A stretch of 64,000 bases of DNA from Ctenosaura bakeri. Lineage: Eukaryota > Chordata > Lepidosauria > Squamata > Iguanidae. The notes beneath the pieces are model-generated. The model was not told where the DNA came from, did not search any database, and saw nothing but the letters and a program-made list of their open reading frames with translations. Below are positions 36,862-49,359 of this stretch, in pieces; the first letter of the stretch is position 1; each line of letters opens with the position of its first letter. Position numbers and translations under genes: made by a program. The DNA is taken from NCBI GenBank assembly GCA_948474755.1, contig CAOLHI010000392.1:434001-498000 (forward strand), read 5' to 3'.

Positions 36862-37328
36862 GGTCCTTTCCACACCGGGCTATTAAAACAGCGCAGAGCG
36901 ACCTCTGACAGAGGTCTTCTGCACTGTGGAGTGGACTGGGTTGGACTACTTTTCATAGTTTCGCACCTCAGTCTGCTCCGGAGCGACCGGAACTGGTCGT
37001 GCAACATGCTTTTTAAAAACCTCTTTCAAGAGGTTTTTCAAAAGCACAGAGCACGCAACTCCGTGTCGCTCCGTCACCGTGCTCTGGTGCAGATTTGCAG
37101 GCGTGCACTAGTGCGTGCCTGCAGATCTGCCGGGGGCAGGCTTTAGGCTGGCGAGCTTCTCCGGTTGGTGGAGAGCCTCCACCAACCGGAAGCCGCCATT
37201 TTGGACGCTGGAGCAGTGCAGAGTGACGAGCTCGCACTGCTCCTCGTCCCGACGGACTCGATTGGACGGAGAAGAAATCCAGTGAGTCCCGTTTCTGTCC
37301 AATTCACGCCCCACGTGTGGAAAGGGCC
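36862..37328. mobile_element. GC-rich MITE, 467 bp, ladder of palindromes
   Basis: The ends are inverted (ggtcctttccacaccggg left; complement of cccacgtgtggaaagggcc right) and flanked by ATT on both sides (36859-36861 and 37329-37331). The interior holds perfect or near-perfect stem-loops: aacctctttcaagaggtt, gcaggcgtgcactagtgcgt-type, and ccggttggtggag with ctccaccaaccgg around 37161-37189. The interior is homologous to the MITE at 55789-56241 (same order of blocks: ggaactggt, tgcagatct, gggggcggg-like, gctggcgagcttct, ggttggtggag, gccattttg). No transposase. The end type resembles PIF/Harbinger, although ATT is not the canonical TWA. Confidence 0.8.
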
Positions 37329-37429
37329 ATTGTCTCTCCACTGGATTTTGTAATCCCATTCTCAGCTCACTACCCACACCTCTCCCAAATCCCTCAAGAT
37401 TCTGTGCATGTGTGCGCGCACATGTGTGT

Positions 37430-37640
37430 GTTTTAGCCTTCAAGTCATCTGTCAACTTATGATGACACAATGAATTTCGTAGGGTTTTCTTAGGTAAGGG
37501 GTACTCAGAGATAGTTTTGCCAGTTCCTTCCTCTGAGATGTAGCCTACAGCATTTGGTATTCATTGGCGGTCTCCCACCCAATTACTAACCAGAGCTGAC
37601 CCTGCTTGGCTTCCAAGATCAGGTGGGATCTGGTGCCTTG
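37430..37640 (-). mobile_element. 5S-rRNA-derived SINE, antisense
   Basis: Read on the minus strand, 37640 down to 37541 follows 5S rRNA for about 100 bases to its 3' end: plus-strand ggcggtctcccacccaatta, ctaaccagagctgaccctgc, ttggcttccaagatcaggtg, and tagcctacagcatttggtat are the complements of the box C/intermediate/box A region and of the terminal gctgtaggct. The remaining part (37430-37540) is a SINE tail with the RTE-type end (caagtcatctgtcaacttat). It is not a 5S gene: the 5' start is missing, bases are changed, and it is fused to the tail. Confidence 0.88.
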
Positions 37641-38035
37641 ATTATCTCAAGAAATTGAACACCAAAGGTTAAAAATAAAATTTTGCAAATTAATCTGGAA
37701 AATCAGAGACTTTGGCAGACTTGGGCAGTGGATATTCAGAGGCACTGTGTTGCTGGCCTCAGTTTTAAGTCTTCCACCAAGACATTTCAGTTATTCCTAT
37801 CTCTTCAAGTGAACCAAGGAGCTAGCTTGGCTCTCTAGCATAGGATCTGAGCTCCTATGGCCTGTATCTTTTCTTGTAAAGAACACTCTGGGCAGTATGA
37901 TGAAGGAAAGTGATATCAGGCTCTAAAGAAGTCCCTCTGTATTTTGTTTTCATCACAATGGGTAGTGGAATTGTAGCTACCGTGCAAAAAAAATACTTTT
38001 ATTCTGCTGGAGAGATTTATTTGTAAACTAGTATA

Positions 38036-38213
38036 ATCCATGGTATAGTGGTTTGAGCACTGGGCTATGACCCTGGAGACCAGGGTTTGATTCCCTGCTT
38101 GGCCATGGAAATCCACTGGATGATCTTGGGCACATCACACACTCTCAGCCCCTGAAAACCATGTGATATGGTCACCATAAGTTGGAAATAACTTGAAGGC
38201 ACACAACAACAAG
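38036..38213 (+). mobile_element. tRNA-derived SINE with RTE-type tail
   Basis: A-box region tagtggtttgagcactgggc; B-box region agggtttgattccctgcttg; then ggaaatccactggatgatct and a tail gtcaccataagttggaaata, acttgaaggcacacaacaac with a (CAA)n end. This is a near-complete copy, shortened by loss of the 'gccaagaaaacc' block before the tail. The tail is shared with the BovB fragment at 12544, consistent with mobilisation by RTE/BovB machinery. Confidence 0.88.
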
Positions 38214-40250
38214 AAATTAAATTGACATTTTGAAAAGTTATTAGGTATAACCAAAATGAAACATGAAGTTTCCTGAAAGTTAAGCACATGATAAATTTTG
38301 ACCACAGACCACCTCAAGAATTCTCTCTAGTTTTACACATAATCAAGTATCTAAATCTTATTTGAAGCCTATTTTAGAATGTTGTTTCACTGTTGAGAGT
38401 TGCTACCAAGCCTATTACTTCTCTACTGGACAGTGATTGTTTCATTATTCCAGTTGCCTTAAAACTTACAGCCATTTTAGTTAGTTTGTGACATTTGTTT
38501 AGAGAGGTCAGTATGAGAGTTCCTACACTATGTTGATGTGGAATGTCATTGACATTGGTGCATTTCCATGCCATTCCATGGCCAGAGAGAAGTTCCCATA
38601 AATCCAAAATGACAAGTCTGAAGAGCCAAGTGATTGAAAGACTTAATAGATGATGCAGTCCATCTAAGTACAGCCACAAGATTTTGCTTCTCATACAAAA
38701 GATGTAATCTTATTACACAAAGACAATAAATTGCTATAGATATTGAACTGACAGTTATTGGCTTGAATTGATTCCAGACTGATTATTTGTACCTTCAGTT
38801 TAAATTAATTAGATTTTGAAATCTAGAAATAACATTATGAATATGGCATGACAAAATGCTATAAGCAGCTATCGTCGTAGTATTCTTATCAATACAAAAA
38901 TGCACATGTGGTATAAGATCTGAATGAGAGTTGAGGACATGGAAAGAATTTGTTATGAAACATTCGTATACTGCTCTAAATAACCATACCTTCTAGCTGC
39001 CCTTATATAATTCAGCCTCTTCCTTCCTGCCATATGTTCTGCTTGTGGAAGATCTTCATCATCACAGGTATAACTCAATACTGATAGCATGTTATCATGA
39101 TTGACTCATTTTTGGTTAAGATGACATTAGATGTACTGTGGTATGTACGTGTCATCATGTGCAAGATATCACAACTTAAAATGTTAATTGTAACTAAAAG
39201 TGTATTTATAATTGCTATGATTTTATTTGTTATACTGAAATTCTGAATCTTCCGTTGGGAAAAATACAGGTTGAGGTCCAATGCAGGGCATGTCTCGGTT
39301 TTGCTTTTGTTTGCCAAGTTTCCTCTCCTTCAATGAACCTTCAACCTCTCTTTGAATCGTGCTAAATTCAACAATCAGTTTGGTTGTTTGGCAAAAGAAC
39401 AATTTAAAGGAAAAGCTGGCTGGATGGGGATGATTCCTTGTTCTCCTTTGAATTGCTCTCATCCTAAATCCCCAGACCTCTTTCTTGAACTAAAATAAGT
39501 TTTAAAAAGCAATTTGGGAATCCATGAGAATTGCTGCTGAAAAGAAAACTCCTTAAAATTTTTCATGTGCCCATTTGGATCATAATTAGGCCCCATCCCT
39601 TAAGCCTAATATATCTTTAAATAAGACTGCAAATGAAATTTATTAAAACTTCAAATGAATTATTTCATTGCATTTTTAAAATTCATTTTCCCACTCTTCT
39701 CTTTTAAGTCTGTTACTGACACTGCTGCTTGTATTTCACCTGTCTGTTTCCATGGAACTTTAATTATTTACTGCTTAATGAGTAGGACTGAGTTGAAGCT
39801 TTATTCAAAGCTGCCTTCACCAAGAAAGCTTTTTTTTTTCTTCTTCAGAGCTTCACATGGCCTTGGAACACTGCATTAGCTATAGCAGAAACCTTTGGAG
39901 AGATAAAGTTACTCCCAGTACTTAGCAGAAAAAGATCTTGTTTTACAATCTGCCCTCTTTAGTGACACTAATAACAGGTATAGATGACAACTGTATGGTT
40001 GTCTATACAATATTTTTACTGTGAATTGCCTCTGCTGCTAGAAACATAATTTTAATTTTACAGAAAAACTAAGACACAATTTGAAGTACCAATTTCAGTG
40101 AATCAGTTAAGTCTTAAATCTCTCCTGAGTTACTCAAATACGTTTAAAATTACCTACTTTGGCTGCATATTGTCTCTGAATTAGACAGTATTTCTGAACT
40201 ATAGTAATGCTTTCAAAAGTTGCTCTGATGGCCAGAACTTAATGCATTAC

Positions 40251-40509
40251 TGTCTTTGAAATTATGACAGATCACCAGAAGAGGGAGACTCTGCCCTACT
40301 GTCTGCTCTGTTTGAATGTTCCCAATGCAGCTGGCATCTACTGCCTGCTGACCCACAGGTGTCAGGTGATACAAAGGGCCAATGGCATTTCATCTAGTCC
40401 TATAAAATGTCTGATTCTCTAGCCCAACACAGTCAGAGCAGCATCCTGATCAATAAAGGCTAGAATATTAATACTCACTGACTAGCACTGACCTTATTGC
40501 CTGTTCACC
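40251..40509 (+). mobile_element. Possible short solo LTR
   Basis: A cctataaaatg TATA-type box (40399-40409) lies about 45 bases before a caataaaggc poly(A) signal (AATAAA at 40452-40457), the spacing of an LTR promoter and short R region. ATTAC flanks the segment at 40246-40250 and 40510-40514, and the left end is TG. The right end is ACC rather than CA, so the boundaries may be accidental. Confidence 0.45.
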
Positions 40510-41159
40510 ATTACCACATAAGCCTGCGTAACTTGAAGGAATTGCTTGATGCTTGCACATATATATCAAGATTTTTACTCTATCAATAAAATTTACATGT
40601 CAACTTTAAAATTTTCAAAATACAAAATTAAAAACATTCATTAAAAATTGTGAACTCTGTAGAAGTTTAAAATGAGGAAAACCAACCTAGATAAATCAAA
40701 TCTGATTTATTAAAAGACTTGAGAAGAACAAAAAGGTTCTAAAAATATTGAGAAGTGTACCAAATAACATTACCTTTTCTAACAACCTAATTCCCCTTTT
40801 GAGGTATTCCTTTGCAAAATTACTCATTTTGAGTATGTAATGGTAAACTGTCTCCCTGAAAAATATTGTCGTGTACTTCTGTTTCATGAGCTTAGTCCAC
40901 ATACTCTGTAGATGCTTTTGACTTTATATGGACAGAGGTTACTGGTGGACACGACTGCAGCCATATGTAGTACTAAGGAACTTCAATATTCATGATGCGG
41001 TCATTTTGTGAAAAATAACTCTGGAGTTCATGACTGTCCTTAAATTGAGCAGGACGTGAACATAACAGCGTCATGGATCTGGGTTTTCTGTACATGATAG
41101 AAGCAAATAATCTGTGAGTGTTGGGCTCAGTTTTCATGATCAGTTTTCATAATTAAGCT

Positions 41160-41830
41160 ATCTGTTTCCTCTGCAAGAGATTGATTGTACATGAAAGTTT
41201 GGTACTTCAGGGAAAGGGCACTCTACAAGCAAGGCACCAAAAAGAGATGTCTTGTTCCATTGGTCCACATAATGTATTGCCCATACTATTGGGGCCCAGA
41301 AGAGGCCCTTCCCAAGAGATTTCAGTGCTTGGGCATGTATGGGAAGGAACAGGCACCCCTTCACATATCCCAAGCTATTTAGATCTTTAAATCTCATCAC
41401 CAGCACCTTGAATTTGGATTGGAAACATACTGACATTCAGTGCCTTAATAAAAAATTAGTGACTTATAGTTTCTGTATGAAGTTCCTACCAGAAGCTTAG
41501 CTGTCACATAATACATGAGCTGCAGCCTCCTTGACATCTTCAAAGGCAGTCTAACATCAACCGCATTGCAGTAATTTAAAATAGAAGTTATTCCCAGTCC
41601 ATGAACTACTGTGGCTGGATTATCATTTGCCAGCTGGTGGACCAACAAAAATCTCAAAGCTAATTTGGGGGATCTAAAATGGGCCATAATGCCCACTGAA
41701 ATCTGTGCAGGTGTTCACAAGCCATTTTACGACATTTTGGGGTACCTTTTGGCTCCCTCATCAGTCCTGGCCAATCCTTTTTTCCCCAAACATAAATTGT
41801 CAGCTTTTCCAAGCAGGAAGTGACAGGTTG
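41160..41830 (-). mobile_element. L2-type LINE RT fragment, antisense
   Basis: The minus-strand frame at 41445-41696 contains NYCNAVDVRLPLKMSRRLQL, the counterpart of the L2-group motif DYCNALY-GLP-K---KLQL, and the next frame (41158-41436) has FKVLVMRFKDLNSLGYVK. Several stops and frameshifts. It lacks the 3' tail. Confidence 0.85.
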
Positions 41831-41929
41831 TTCCAGGCTGAAACTTAAATGGGTCCAGACAATCTGTTACCTCCAAGAGTTACTGAAGCTCCCAGGTCAC
41901 GACATGCCAAGCACCAAGCTCAAAGAAGG

Positions 41930-41953
41930 TGTGTGTGTGTGTATGTGTGTGTG
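41930..41953. repeat. (GT)n microsatellite, interrupted
   Basis: A GT run with one TA interruption, followed by gcatgcat. Confidence 0.9.
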
Positions 41954-42949
41954 CATGCATCTGCGTGTATAGTGTCTCTATTTCATTGATATCTAATGGC
42001 CAAAACAGTCAGATGAATCAAGATGGTTTTAGAAGGGCTCTGCGACTTGGAATAAAGGGATTAGGGTTTGCAGGCCAAGACTATCCCAGGACCTGAAATT
42101 TCAGGGCCAAAACCTGATGTCAAAGGGGAAGAGCCTGATAATATCATTAAGCATGATTTAGTGTCCACCACAGTTGCACAGAATATGTCATTCAAATAAA
42201 AAATAAAATGAACAAATGAGAAAATTTTATATGCACATTCTCTTCGAGACAGCAGTTTCTCCCTGAATGTCTTCCACCTCTGTCATAACTCACCCTCTGG
42301 AGTCATAAGATTCAGACACAGTCAGAGTGCCAGGAATCTGTAGCTCCTGATGTTGGTGGTCTCTCTGAGTCCAAAGAAGTACTAAGGCAGAGGGGGTGCT
42401 ACTGTCCAGCAGGAAGTGGCCAAAGCTGAAGACATGGTGCAGTCCTTTGCCAAGTGAAGGAGAGATAAGGCAAGGTTATGCCAATCCCAATGGCTTATAA
42501 GTAGAAGTTGCTGACTAATTAAGTACCTGGTGCATTGAGATAGCAGTTCACTGGTAAGTTTGTTGCTTACAACCATCTATCTTGGTGACTGGCAAACTTT
42601 TCAGCATTTCATGTTCTTTAAACTTTGTACCAGCTATTCTTTATGACTCTGTTTTACTCCTTGCTGGCTTTGTTTATTTGGACTGTTGATCTTGCTGTGT
42701 GCCTTATGGACTATCTGACAGCACCCTCTTGCTTCTCCTTCATCTGGTTAACTTGTGACTGTTCTGGATGGGCTTAGCTAGCCAATAGCTCTTACATTCC
42801 AACTGCTTGCTCCTGGAATGGTTGCTAACTGGAACATAGGACAACCTCATCCAGGGGACTAGAGAAGAATGCCAAGCTCTGAGATCAGGGAACCTCAGAG
42901 GAGATGACCCTCTGCATGACATGAAAGCCCTCCAAGTATTGGTGGAACT

Positions 42950-43490
42950 TTGGTGCTCAGGTCATATGACATCTGTAGTGCTTTAGTTCAACTGATTGCC
43001 AGTGTTTCCAAGCCTAATTTGAAGTATTTTCAAGCCTTAAAATAGTTGAGATCAGTCTGTACACTGCTTACACTTCAAAAATCAACAAGTCTGGCTGTTA
43101 GCACATACTCATCTTTGAGAGGAATTGGTTGGGCAGGTCTCTTGGTGGGCAAGAAAGAGAGGCCATTTTCTATAGAGGCCTCCCAGCTGTGGAATGCTTT
43201 ACCAGTTAGTGTCAGGGCCCATCATTATGAGCTTTGAGGAAAGACTCAAAAATAAATTTGTTTTCTGTGACCTTTCCATAAGCTGGTTTTTACTTATCTG
43301 CTTATAGTTTAACTGTAATTCTCACCTCCACCTCCAGAATTTTAGTATTTTTCAGAGCTGGACATTTCTGCTTTTATTATTTTTGTTAAATTGTATTATT
43401 TTGAAATGTATTGTATTTTATATTTTATTTTGGAAGCTGCCTTGGAAAGATTTTTAACCTGTAAGTACAGCCTATAAATAATTTAAGTAA
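42950..43490 (+). mobile_element. L2-type LINE 3' end
   Basis: The + strand encodes FSIEASQLWNALPVSVR (43175-43225), the AP-LWNALP motif, then a T-rich 3' untranslated part (tgtattgtattttatatttt) ending ctgccttggaaagatttt and tataaataatttaagtaaat. It faces the antisense L2 tail at 43565. Confidence 0.85.
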
Positions 43491-43564
43491 ATGAATAGGA
43501 TACTATTATTAGGCTAGCAAAATGAAAGTCAGTTGACTTGGTAACTGGACTGTGTTACAGAATT

Positions 43565-43835
43565 AGGCAATATTTATTTATTTGGTTAGTTGGTTGGTTG
43601 GTTTCTAGTCTGCCTTTTTGCCAGAATATGGGGGCATGCTAGCAGGAAAATGAATAAAATAATTGCAGATTAAAAACATAAAACAAATCAATGAGAGCTT
43701 TAGGCAACATTAAAAGCAATTACAAATGTTAAAAACAAAAGAAAAAAGACTATACCTATCCAAATTAAAAGCCCCTTTATTGAAACCTGGTTCAATAACC
43801 AAAGGCCAGCCTGAATAAAAAGGTATTTGCTAACT
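43565..43835 (-). mobile_element. L2-type LINE 3' tail, antisense
   Basis: A (GGTT)n-like start, tctagtctgcctttttgcca, an A-rich aaaaacataaaacaaatc, and gaataaaaaggtatttgcta: the antisense 3' tail of an L2-type LINE. Confidence 0.75.
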
Positions 43836-46800
43836 AGTGAAAGTAAGTAATCTGGATTTCAATATCCTTATATTATATTCTCTAAATTTCTATTCATTTT
43901 CTTCACCTCCTAGATGAGAACTTTCTGTGACACTATCTGTAACTAAATTAATGTAAGAAAACAAATAGAATATAAATATCTCAAGCATTTAAAGTGAGCT
44001 CACGCCCTTAAAGTGAATTCGTATCTGAATGATTGTGTCCTCTTTTGGTTATTCTAAATGTCTTCTGAACAGAGTTAACACTAGTATTATAACAGTATAA
44101 TAACTGTTTGCACAAGATAGCCAGGAGTTTTTCATTATTAGAATAAATAAAAGGGACTCTTGGTTTTAGCTTCTTTACAATTTTCAATACAAGCTGAACA
44201 GTTTAAACTTAAGTGTGCTTTCTGTCACAGTGTTGCTGAACAAATGTGTCTTATTGAGTGTCAGTATTTTTGTACCATTGTTTTTGTGCTGGCTTATTTT
44301 TATTATAAATGTAAGGTCCAGCAGAAAAGAAAATAATTAGTTGCTTCAAGTATTGCTGAGACAGGAATCTACAACAGATCATTCAGTTTTGCAGATCTCA
44401 TCATTTTAGATTACTTGAATTTTTAGATTACTTGAAGCAGTCTAATCAACAGCCCACCTAATTAATGTCAGTTTGTTACATAAAGATCTGAGGGAGCTGT
44501 GTATTTATTTACTTATTTAATATAACATTTCTCCTTTTTATTTTTCAGTCTTGTAAACTTCAAATTTGTGTACTGTTTTCTTAAGTGGAGTAACTCTTCT
44601 TTTGCCTTCCCCCGCCTTCAAGTAATCAATGTGCTGCTGAATGAGTTCATTTTAATGCATTCAATCATGCCTCTAATGTTTGTAGCTTACGGGCGCAAGC
44701 ATCAGTAATGCAGGAATGTTATATGGCTTTAGTTTGGGCCATTTCATAAAATATTCATGGAATCAAAAATGTGCATCAAAATAGCGTCTCGGAGAATTAC
44801 ATTTATGTGCCTGCTTTTATGGCAGCTTCACATTTAAACCCATTTGTGTTAATATCTAGTCAGTCTTTCTGCTCAAAAATAGTGTAGAATGATACAGGCC
44901 TTTTAAATCCCTTTTTCATTCATATTTGCCTAAGACAGTATTTACTTAATAAAAAGATAACACTTTTGTAGGTGTTTTATAGTGGAATAAGTATTAGAAA
45001 ATAATATTTAGAAAACAGAGAAAGATGCGTGGATCATCCATTTCCTATTATATTATAGAGATTATTTTATAACTCTAACTACATTCCTCCTTCCAAAATG
45101 AGCAAGGGTATCTTTCAGTTTAGGTATAGTAAAGTGTGTATGCAAAATTCTTGTTAAAAATATAAATGTTACTTTAAAAAAATAACAAATGTTTTGCACT
45201 CATGTTCCTAGTTTCTATGAAAAATTAATAATTTATCATATTTAATTCAATACACGAGTGATATTTTGGATTAATATAATTGTTTAGAATGGGACCCCTG
45301 CCCCCACTGAAAGAATCCTGCAGATACAGAAAAGCTCTTCAGCTGTTTGAAAAAAAAATTACTATCACCACCCATTTGATGTTGTATCCTGGGGTCCCAT
45401 TTCATTGTTTAAAAAATAGAAATGCTTAATTTTGGTACTGACTTATGATTCTATGGGAAGTGCTGCTTTTTGAATTTCATATTAATGGTACAGTTTTGAA
45501 TAGTGTTGCTCAAGGACATTATACAGACATTTCTTCAATAATAGTACAGGTTCGTTTAAGATGTTTAAAAGACATTCTATAGATTTTATTTCAAGGGGAG
45601 GATGGAATCCTGTGAAGGTCCAATAAAGTCCATATGCTTCATGATGTCCAACTCTTGTGTTTTTCCATGGCCAGAATTGTTGGATAAATCTTACATCTGC
45701 TGAAGAAACAACCTATTCATCGTCCCTCTCATCTTGTTTTTCTTCATAGATATAACTATCTAACTTTTCAAATGCTACCTTTCTAACAATTGAATAGATA
45801 TGAAACATTCCAGTGAGTAATCCAAGGTAAAGTTGAGCACCATTTCAGCCCAGAAAGAAACGTCTTATATTGGCTGGATTGCATGGGTTTCAAATTCATT
45901 CACTGCATGCACACTCACAATGTCCCACCCACACCAAACACATACATGTCAGATTTAAACCTCCTCACCTAGCATGCTTACTGAGATCTGAGGACTGCCA
46001 AAGGGGAGGGGAATTTAAAGACTCTTTAATCCTCCAGTAGGTCTACTACAACTACTAGCAGTGGGAAAATCCTGATCTCAAAAGTCTACAGATAACATTG
46101 TTATAAGTGTTGTTTACGCTGGGTGTGGTACCTCCAACTTCAGAGAAACCTGGGACCTCATGTCGCCCCAGGGTCACAGTTTTGTATAGTGCTGATTCAG
46201 ACATATTCTGTATATGGTTTCCCATTATGGTTAATTACCTTTGTAATACTTGTTTGATGAATATTATCATTTAAACATACTTTCAATAGTATTAGATATT
46301 TGCACCGCAGTTGCAAACATTTAAAATTTCAGTTAGAGAAGTGATGCAAATAGCTCAAATAATTCTAATGTTTAAATGTAGTCAGTGGTTGTGGTTGTGG
46401 TGGTATATTCCTTTAAGAATGAACACTGTGTTTTTCCTCAATACCCTATAGTAAGGTTGGCAGCTTTGGTAGTTCTGGGGACCAGTTTTCCTTTCCAAGT
46501 TCTACTACAGGTTACAACCATCATCTTTGGCGCTGTGCCACTGAAATTTGGCAGCAAACTAGAAAAAAAGAAAAAGAAAATGCATGTTTATAGGGATTTT
46601 CTGATTTCTTTGGGAGTTTTAGCAGCAAGCCACAAAGCATCCTTTTAAAAAAGCAGAAAATGTGTTTAAGTTGCTTTTATTTAAACCACAAAAACAGGCT
46701 TGTGGTATGTGCTTTGCTGTCAGGTCAGCTGCCCTTTTCCTGCCATGTTTGTAGTCATAAATTAGTGGTTAAGTGTTTTGCTGTGAGAAGGATGGGATGA

Positions 46801-46839
46801 GGTGATGGATGGGCACAGGGGAATGTTTGGGTAACAATC

Positions 46840-47128
46840 TGTGATAAGAAGGAACGGATGGCTGCCAGGCCATGCCCTTTGTAGGCTGAGTGAGAAAAAT
46901 GGGAGGAGTGGATGGTGATCCTGGGAAAAGTGTTGTTTTAAGTTACCAGCCAATGGGTTATCAGTGTTTGCTAATTTTGAAATGTAACAGCTTATATAGT
47001 TCTGTAAGTCCAATGGTTTTTTTCATCCTGGCAATTGCCAAGGTGTGCTGTTGCTTCTTTGATGTTCTGAATAAAGCTTTTGAAGCCTCTAAGCCTATTC
47101 CCTGAACTGAGTTAACCTGTACATCACA
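46840..47128 (+). mobile_element. Possible short LTR
   Basis: TGTGAT at the left and ATCACA at the right form perfect terminal inversions. There is a cttatatag TATA-type box (46991-46999) and AATAAA at 47070-47075, in LTR order. No target-site duplication was found, so the call is provisional. Confidence 0.45.
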
Positions 47129-47539
47129 GTTACTCACCCTTGGTCTAAATATGTGGTCTAAATATATGAGAAAGATGTTGTAATTGGATTTGTAAATAAA
47201 CTCTTTTAATTTTTTCCAGTCTAAGTCTTGCATAAAATAGTTAAGCTGGCAATTCAGTTAAATAAGATGCTGTATCTTAGAGCCACCTTATTTCTGTCTC
47301 TTGTTTTCATGACCATTGCAGCTGTCCCCAAATGCCTTTTTGGATGAGTGACTGTAATATGTTATGACTGAACTAGGTTTGACCAGAAAAACAACTGTGT
47401 TTATGGGTATTCTTTCTTATGGTTTTGTGACAGTTTCCCCAAAATGGATAAGCAGATATAATGTGTGAACCAGATGATGGTTGCCAATACGTGTCTGAAT
47501 TCAAGATGTTTATGATGATATTAAAAGCACTAAATATTT

Positions 47540-47945
47540 TTTGACCTTGACCTAAAGTAGCACCTCTCCTGACACCTGTGGATGGAGGTTTGCTGGAGGG
47601 ACTGTGCTCTGTGTCCCACCCATGGGATCAATGCACTGTAGAAGAGGGACTTTTCAGCAATGGCATGCCAATTGTGTAATGTCCTCCTCTTGGAAATCTG
47701 ACTGGCAATGACAGTAGCTTCATTTTGGCTCCAAGTAAAAACATGGCTTTATATTCAAGGGTTTGGGGCCTAAATGTCCAGACACATGCTTTTAACCTTT
47801 TCTATCCTGTTAAATTGTTTAATATGGTTTTAGTCTGTTTATTTATCTTTTTGCTTTAAATAGTTGATAACTGCTTGTATTGATTTTACTTGTGTGTTGT
47901 TCTGAGATCTCATGATGTAGGATGAGATAGAATTTCTTTTGAAAA
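47540..47945 (+). mobile_element. L2-type LINE 3' end, degraded
   Basis: gaagagggacttttcagcaa (FS-A region), tgtcctcctcttggaaatct, then taaattgtttaatatggttt and the closing tgttctgagatctcatgatg: the same 3' layout as 42950-43490, more diverged. Confidence 0.7.
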
Positions 47946-48107
47946 ATGAGGAAGCTGATGTGCTTGGAAATAAAAGAAACATATTTAAAGAATAATCTTT
48001 TAACTATATCTTATTTTCTTGTTTTGGATTCTTTTAGTCCTACTTTACTTAATGCTGTGCTTTCATTGCCAGTTTTGTACTTTTTCACTTTAGAATATTT
48101 AAATTTT

Positions 48108-48850
48108 GTCACAGAATCATGGAGTTGGAAAGTATCACAAGAGTCATCTAGTTCAACCTCCTCCAATGCAAGAATACATAATTAAAGCCATCCCAAGAGG
48201 AAGCCATCGAGCCTCTGATTAAACACTTCTTTAAAAAGGGGGGAAGCAGTCAAACACCCTCCAAAACAATCTGTTCTACTGTCAAGCAATTGTTAAGGTC
48301 AGGATGTTCTTGTTTCGGTGGAATCTCTTTTTTGTTTAATGGCAACCCATTGGTTTCTATTCTGATCTCTGGAGCAGAAGAAAACAAGCTTGCTCCACTT
48401 ACTACATGTCATCCCTTCAAATATTGAAAGATGGCTATCATGCTGCCCTTCAATCTTCTCTTCTCTTCTCTTCTCTTCTCTTCTCTTCTCCAAGTTGAAC
48501 ATGTCCAGCTCTTCAATACTCCTCATAAAATTCGATTTCCAGACTCTTTACCATCTTGGTCACCCTGGTCTGAACATGTTCCAACTTGTCTTTGTCCTGG
48601 TTGAACTGTTGAGCTAAGAACTGGACACAGTATTCCATGTGAGCTATGACCAAAGCTGAATAGCTAGCAGAATAATCTGTCATGTTTGGCCTTGTAAGTT
48701 AATGATACATCCAAATCAGATTAAAAACCAGTTTCTCTAATTGCTCTTCAAAGTCCTGACTATAAAGATCAAGACTGTAAGAGCAAGCTCAAGTCTTTAT
48801 ATTTGACTGTTTCTTTAATCCCCTGCAGTGGAATATCAGATTGAGAGAGG
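48108..48850 (-). mobile_element. CR1 LINE, antisense
   Basis: It begins with the complement of the CR1 tail (cagaatcatggagttggaaa, gtcatctagttcaacctcct), continues with antisense RT C-terminal landmarks (tggagcagaagaaaacaagc, ttgaaagatggctatcatg), and ends in degraded upstream sequence. A (TCTTC)n expansion sits inside at 48454-48490. It directly precedes the DIRS-type element. Confidence 0.88.
48454..48490. repeat. (TCTTC)n pentanucleotide repeat
   Basis: About seven TCTTC units grown within the antisense CR1, where the parent has a single tcttctct-like stretch. Minus-strand frames here read as repeated RREEK. Confidence 0.95.
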
Positions 48851-48875
48851 GTAGAATCAGCATATATAGCATCTT

Positions 48876-48990
48876 CATTCTCGGGATGGCACAGAAGAAC
48901 AATCCACTCTACATCTAGGTTTATCCCTTATACCAATCGACAATGCAGGAACCAAAGTTCTTTTCAGTTGTATACATAATGACTCCTTCC
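48876..48990 (+). repeat. Left terminal inverted repeat of the DIRS-type element
   Basis: It reads tcattctcgggatggcacag, aagaacaatccactctacat, through accaaagttcttttcagttg and tataatgact-like tatacataatgact. It aligns with the complement of 52037-52133 over its whole length with small gaps. Confidence 0.75.
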
Positions 48991-49359
48991 CTTCCCACTC
49001 AGTTTTAAAGTCTCCTGTCTACCAACTAGACATTTATTCCCTTCCCTTACAAGTCATTTAATTAAATTAAATTTATAGTTTGACAGAAAATGGAGAAGAA
49101 AATAAGATAGGAGAAAACAGAAAAGAACACATCTCATAAACAGCCTGTGGTAAGAAACAAAGAAAAGACAGTTCCCCTGACTGCAGTCAGGCAGATCAGG
49201 GAACGTGAGAGGAATTCTGTGGGTGCTCTGCCAGATGACCACTGCACAGTGTCTCTGTTGATGAGGACAAGCAAGAATCAAAAATAGAGTTTAAAATAGT
49301 CTTTCAAATATCCAGTGAAAATGAAGCACAGGAATTTAAAATAAAGAGAACAAGAGGCA

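Noticed and set aside
37541..37640. 5S rRNA gene
   Set aside because: Lacks the 5' start, has substitutions through the promoter boxes, and runs into a SINE tail.
38041..38100. tRNA gene
   Set aside because: The A and B boxes are those of a SINE head; no acceptor-stem pairing follows and the SINE body does.
44560..44870. Conserved non-coding element
   Set aside because: The sequence looks unique and less AT-biased, but conservation cannot be judged from a single genome.
48299..48526. RREEK-repeat protein on the minus strand
   Set aside because: The repeats are the translation of the (TCTTC)n microsatellite in antisense CR1.
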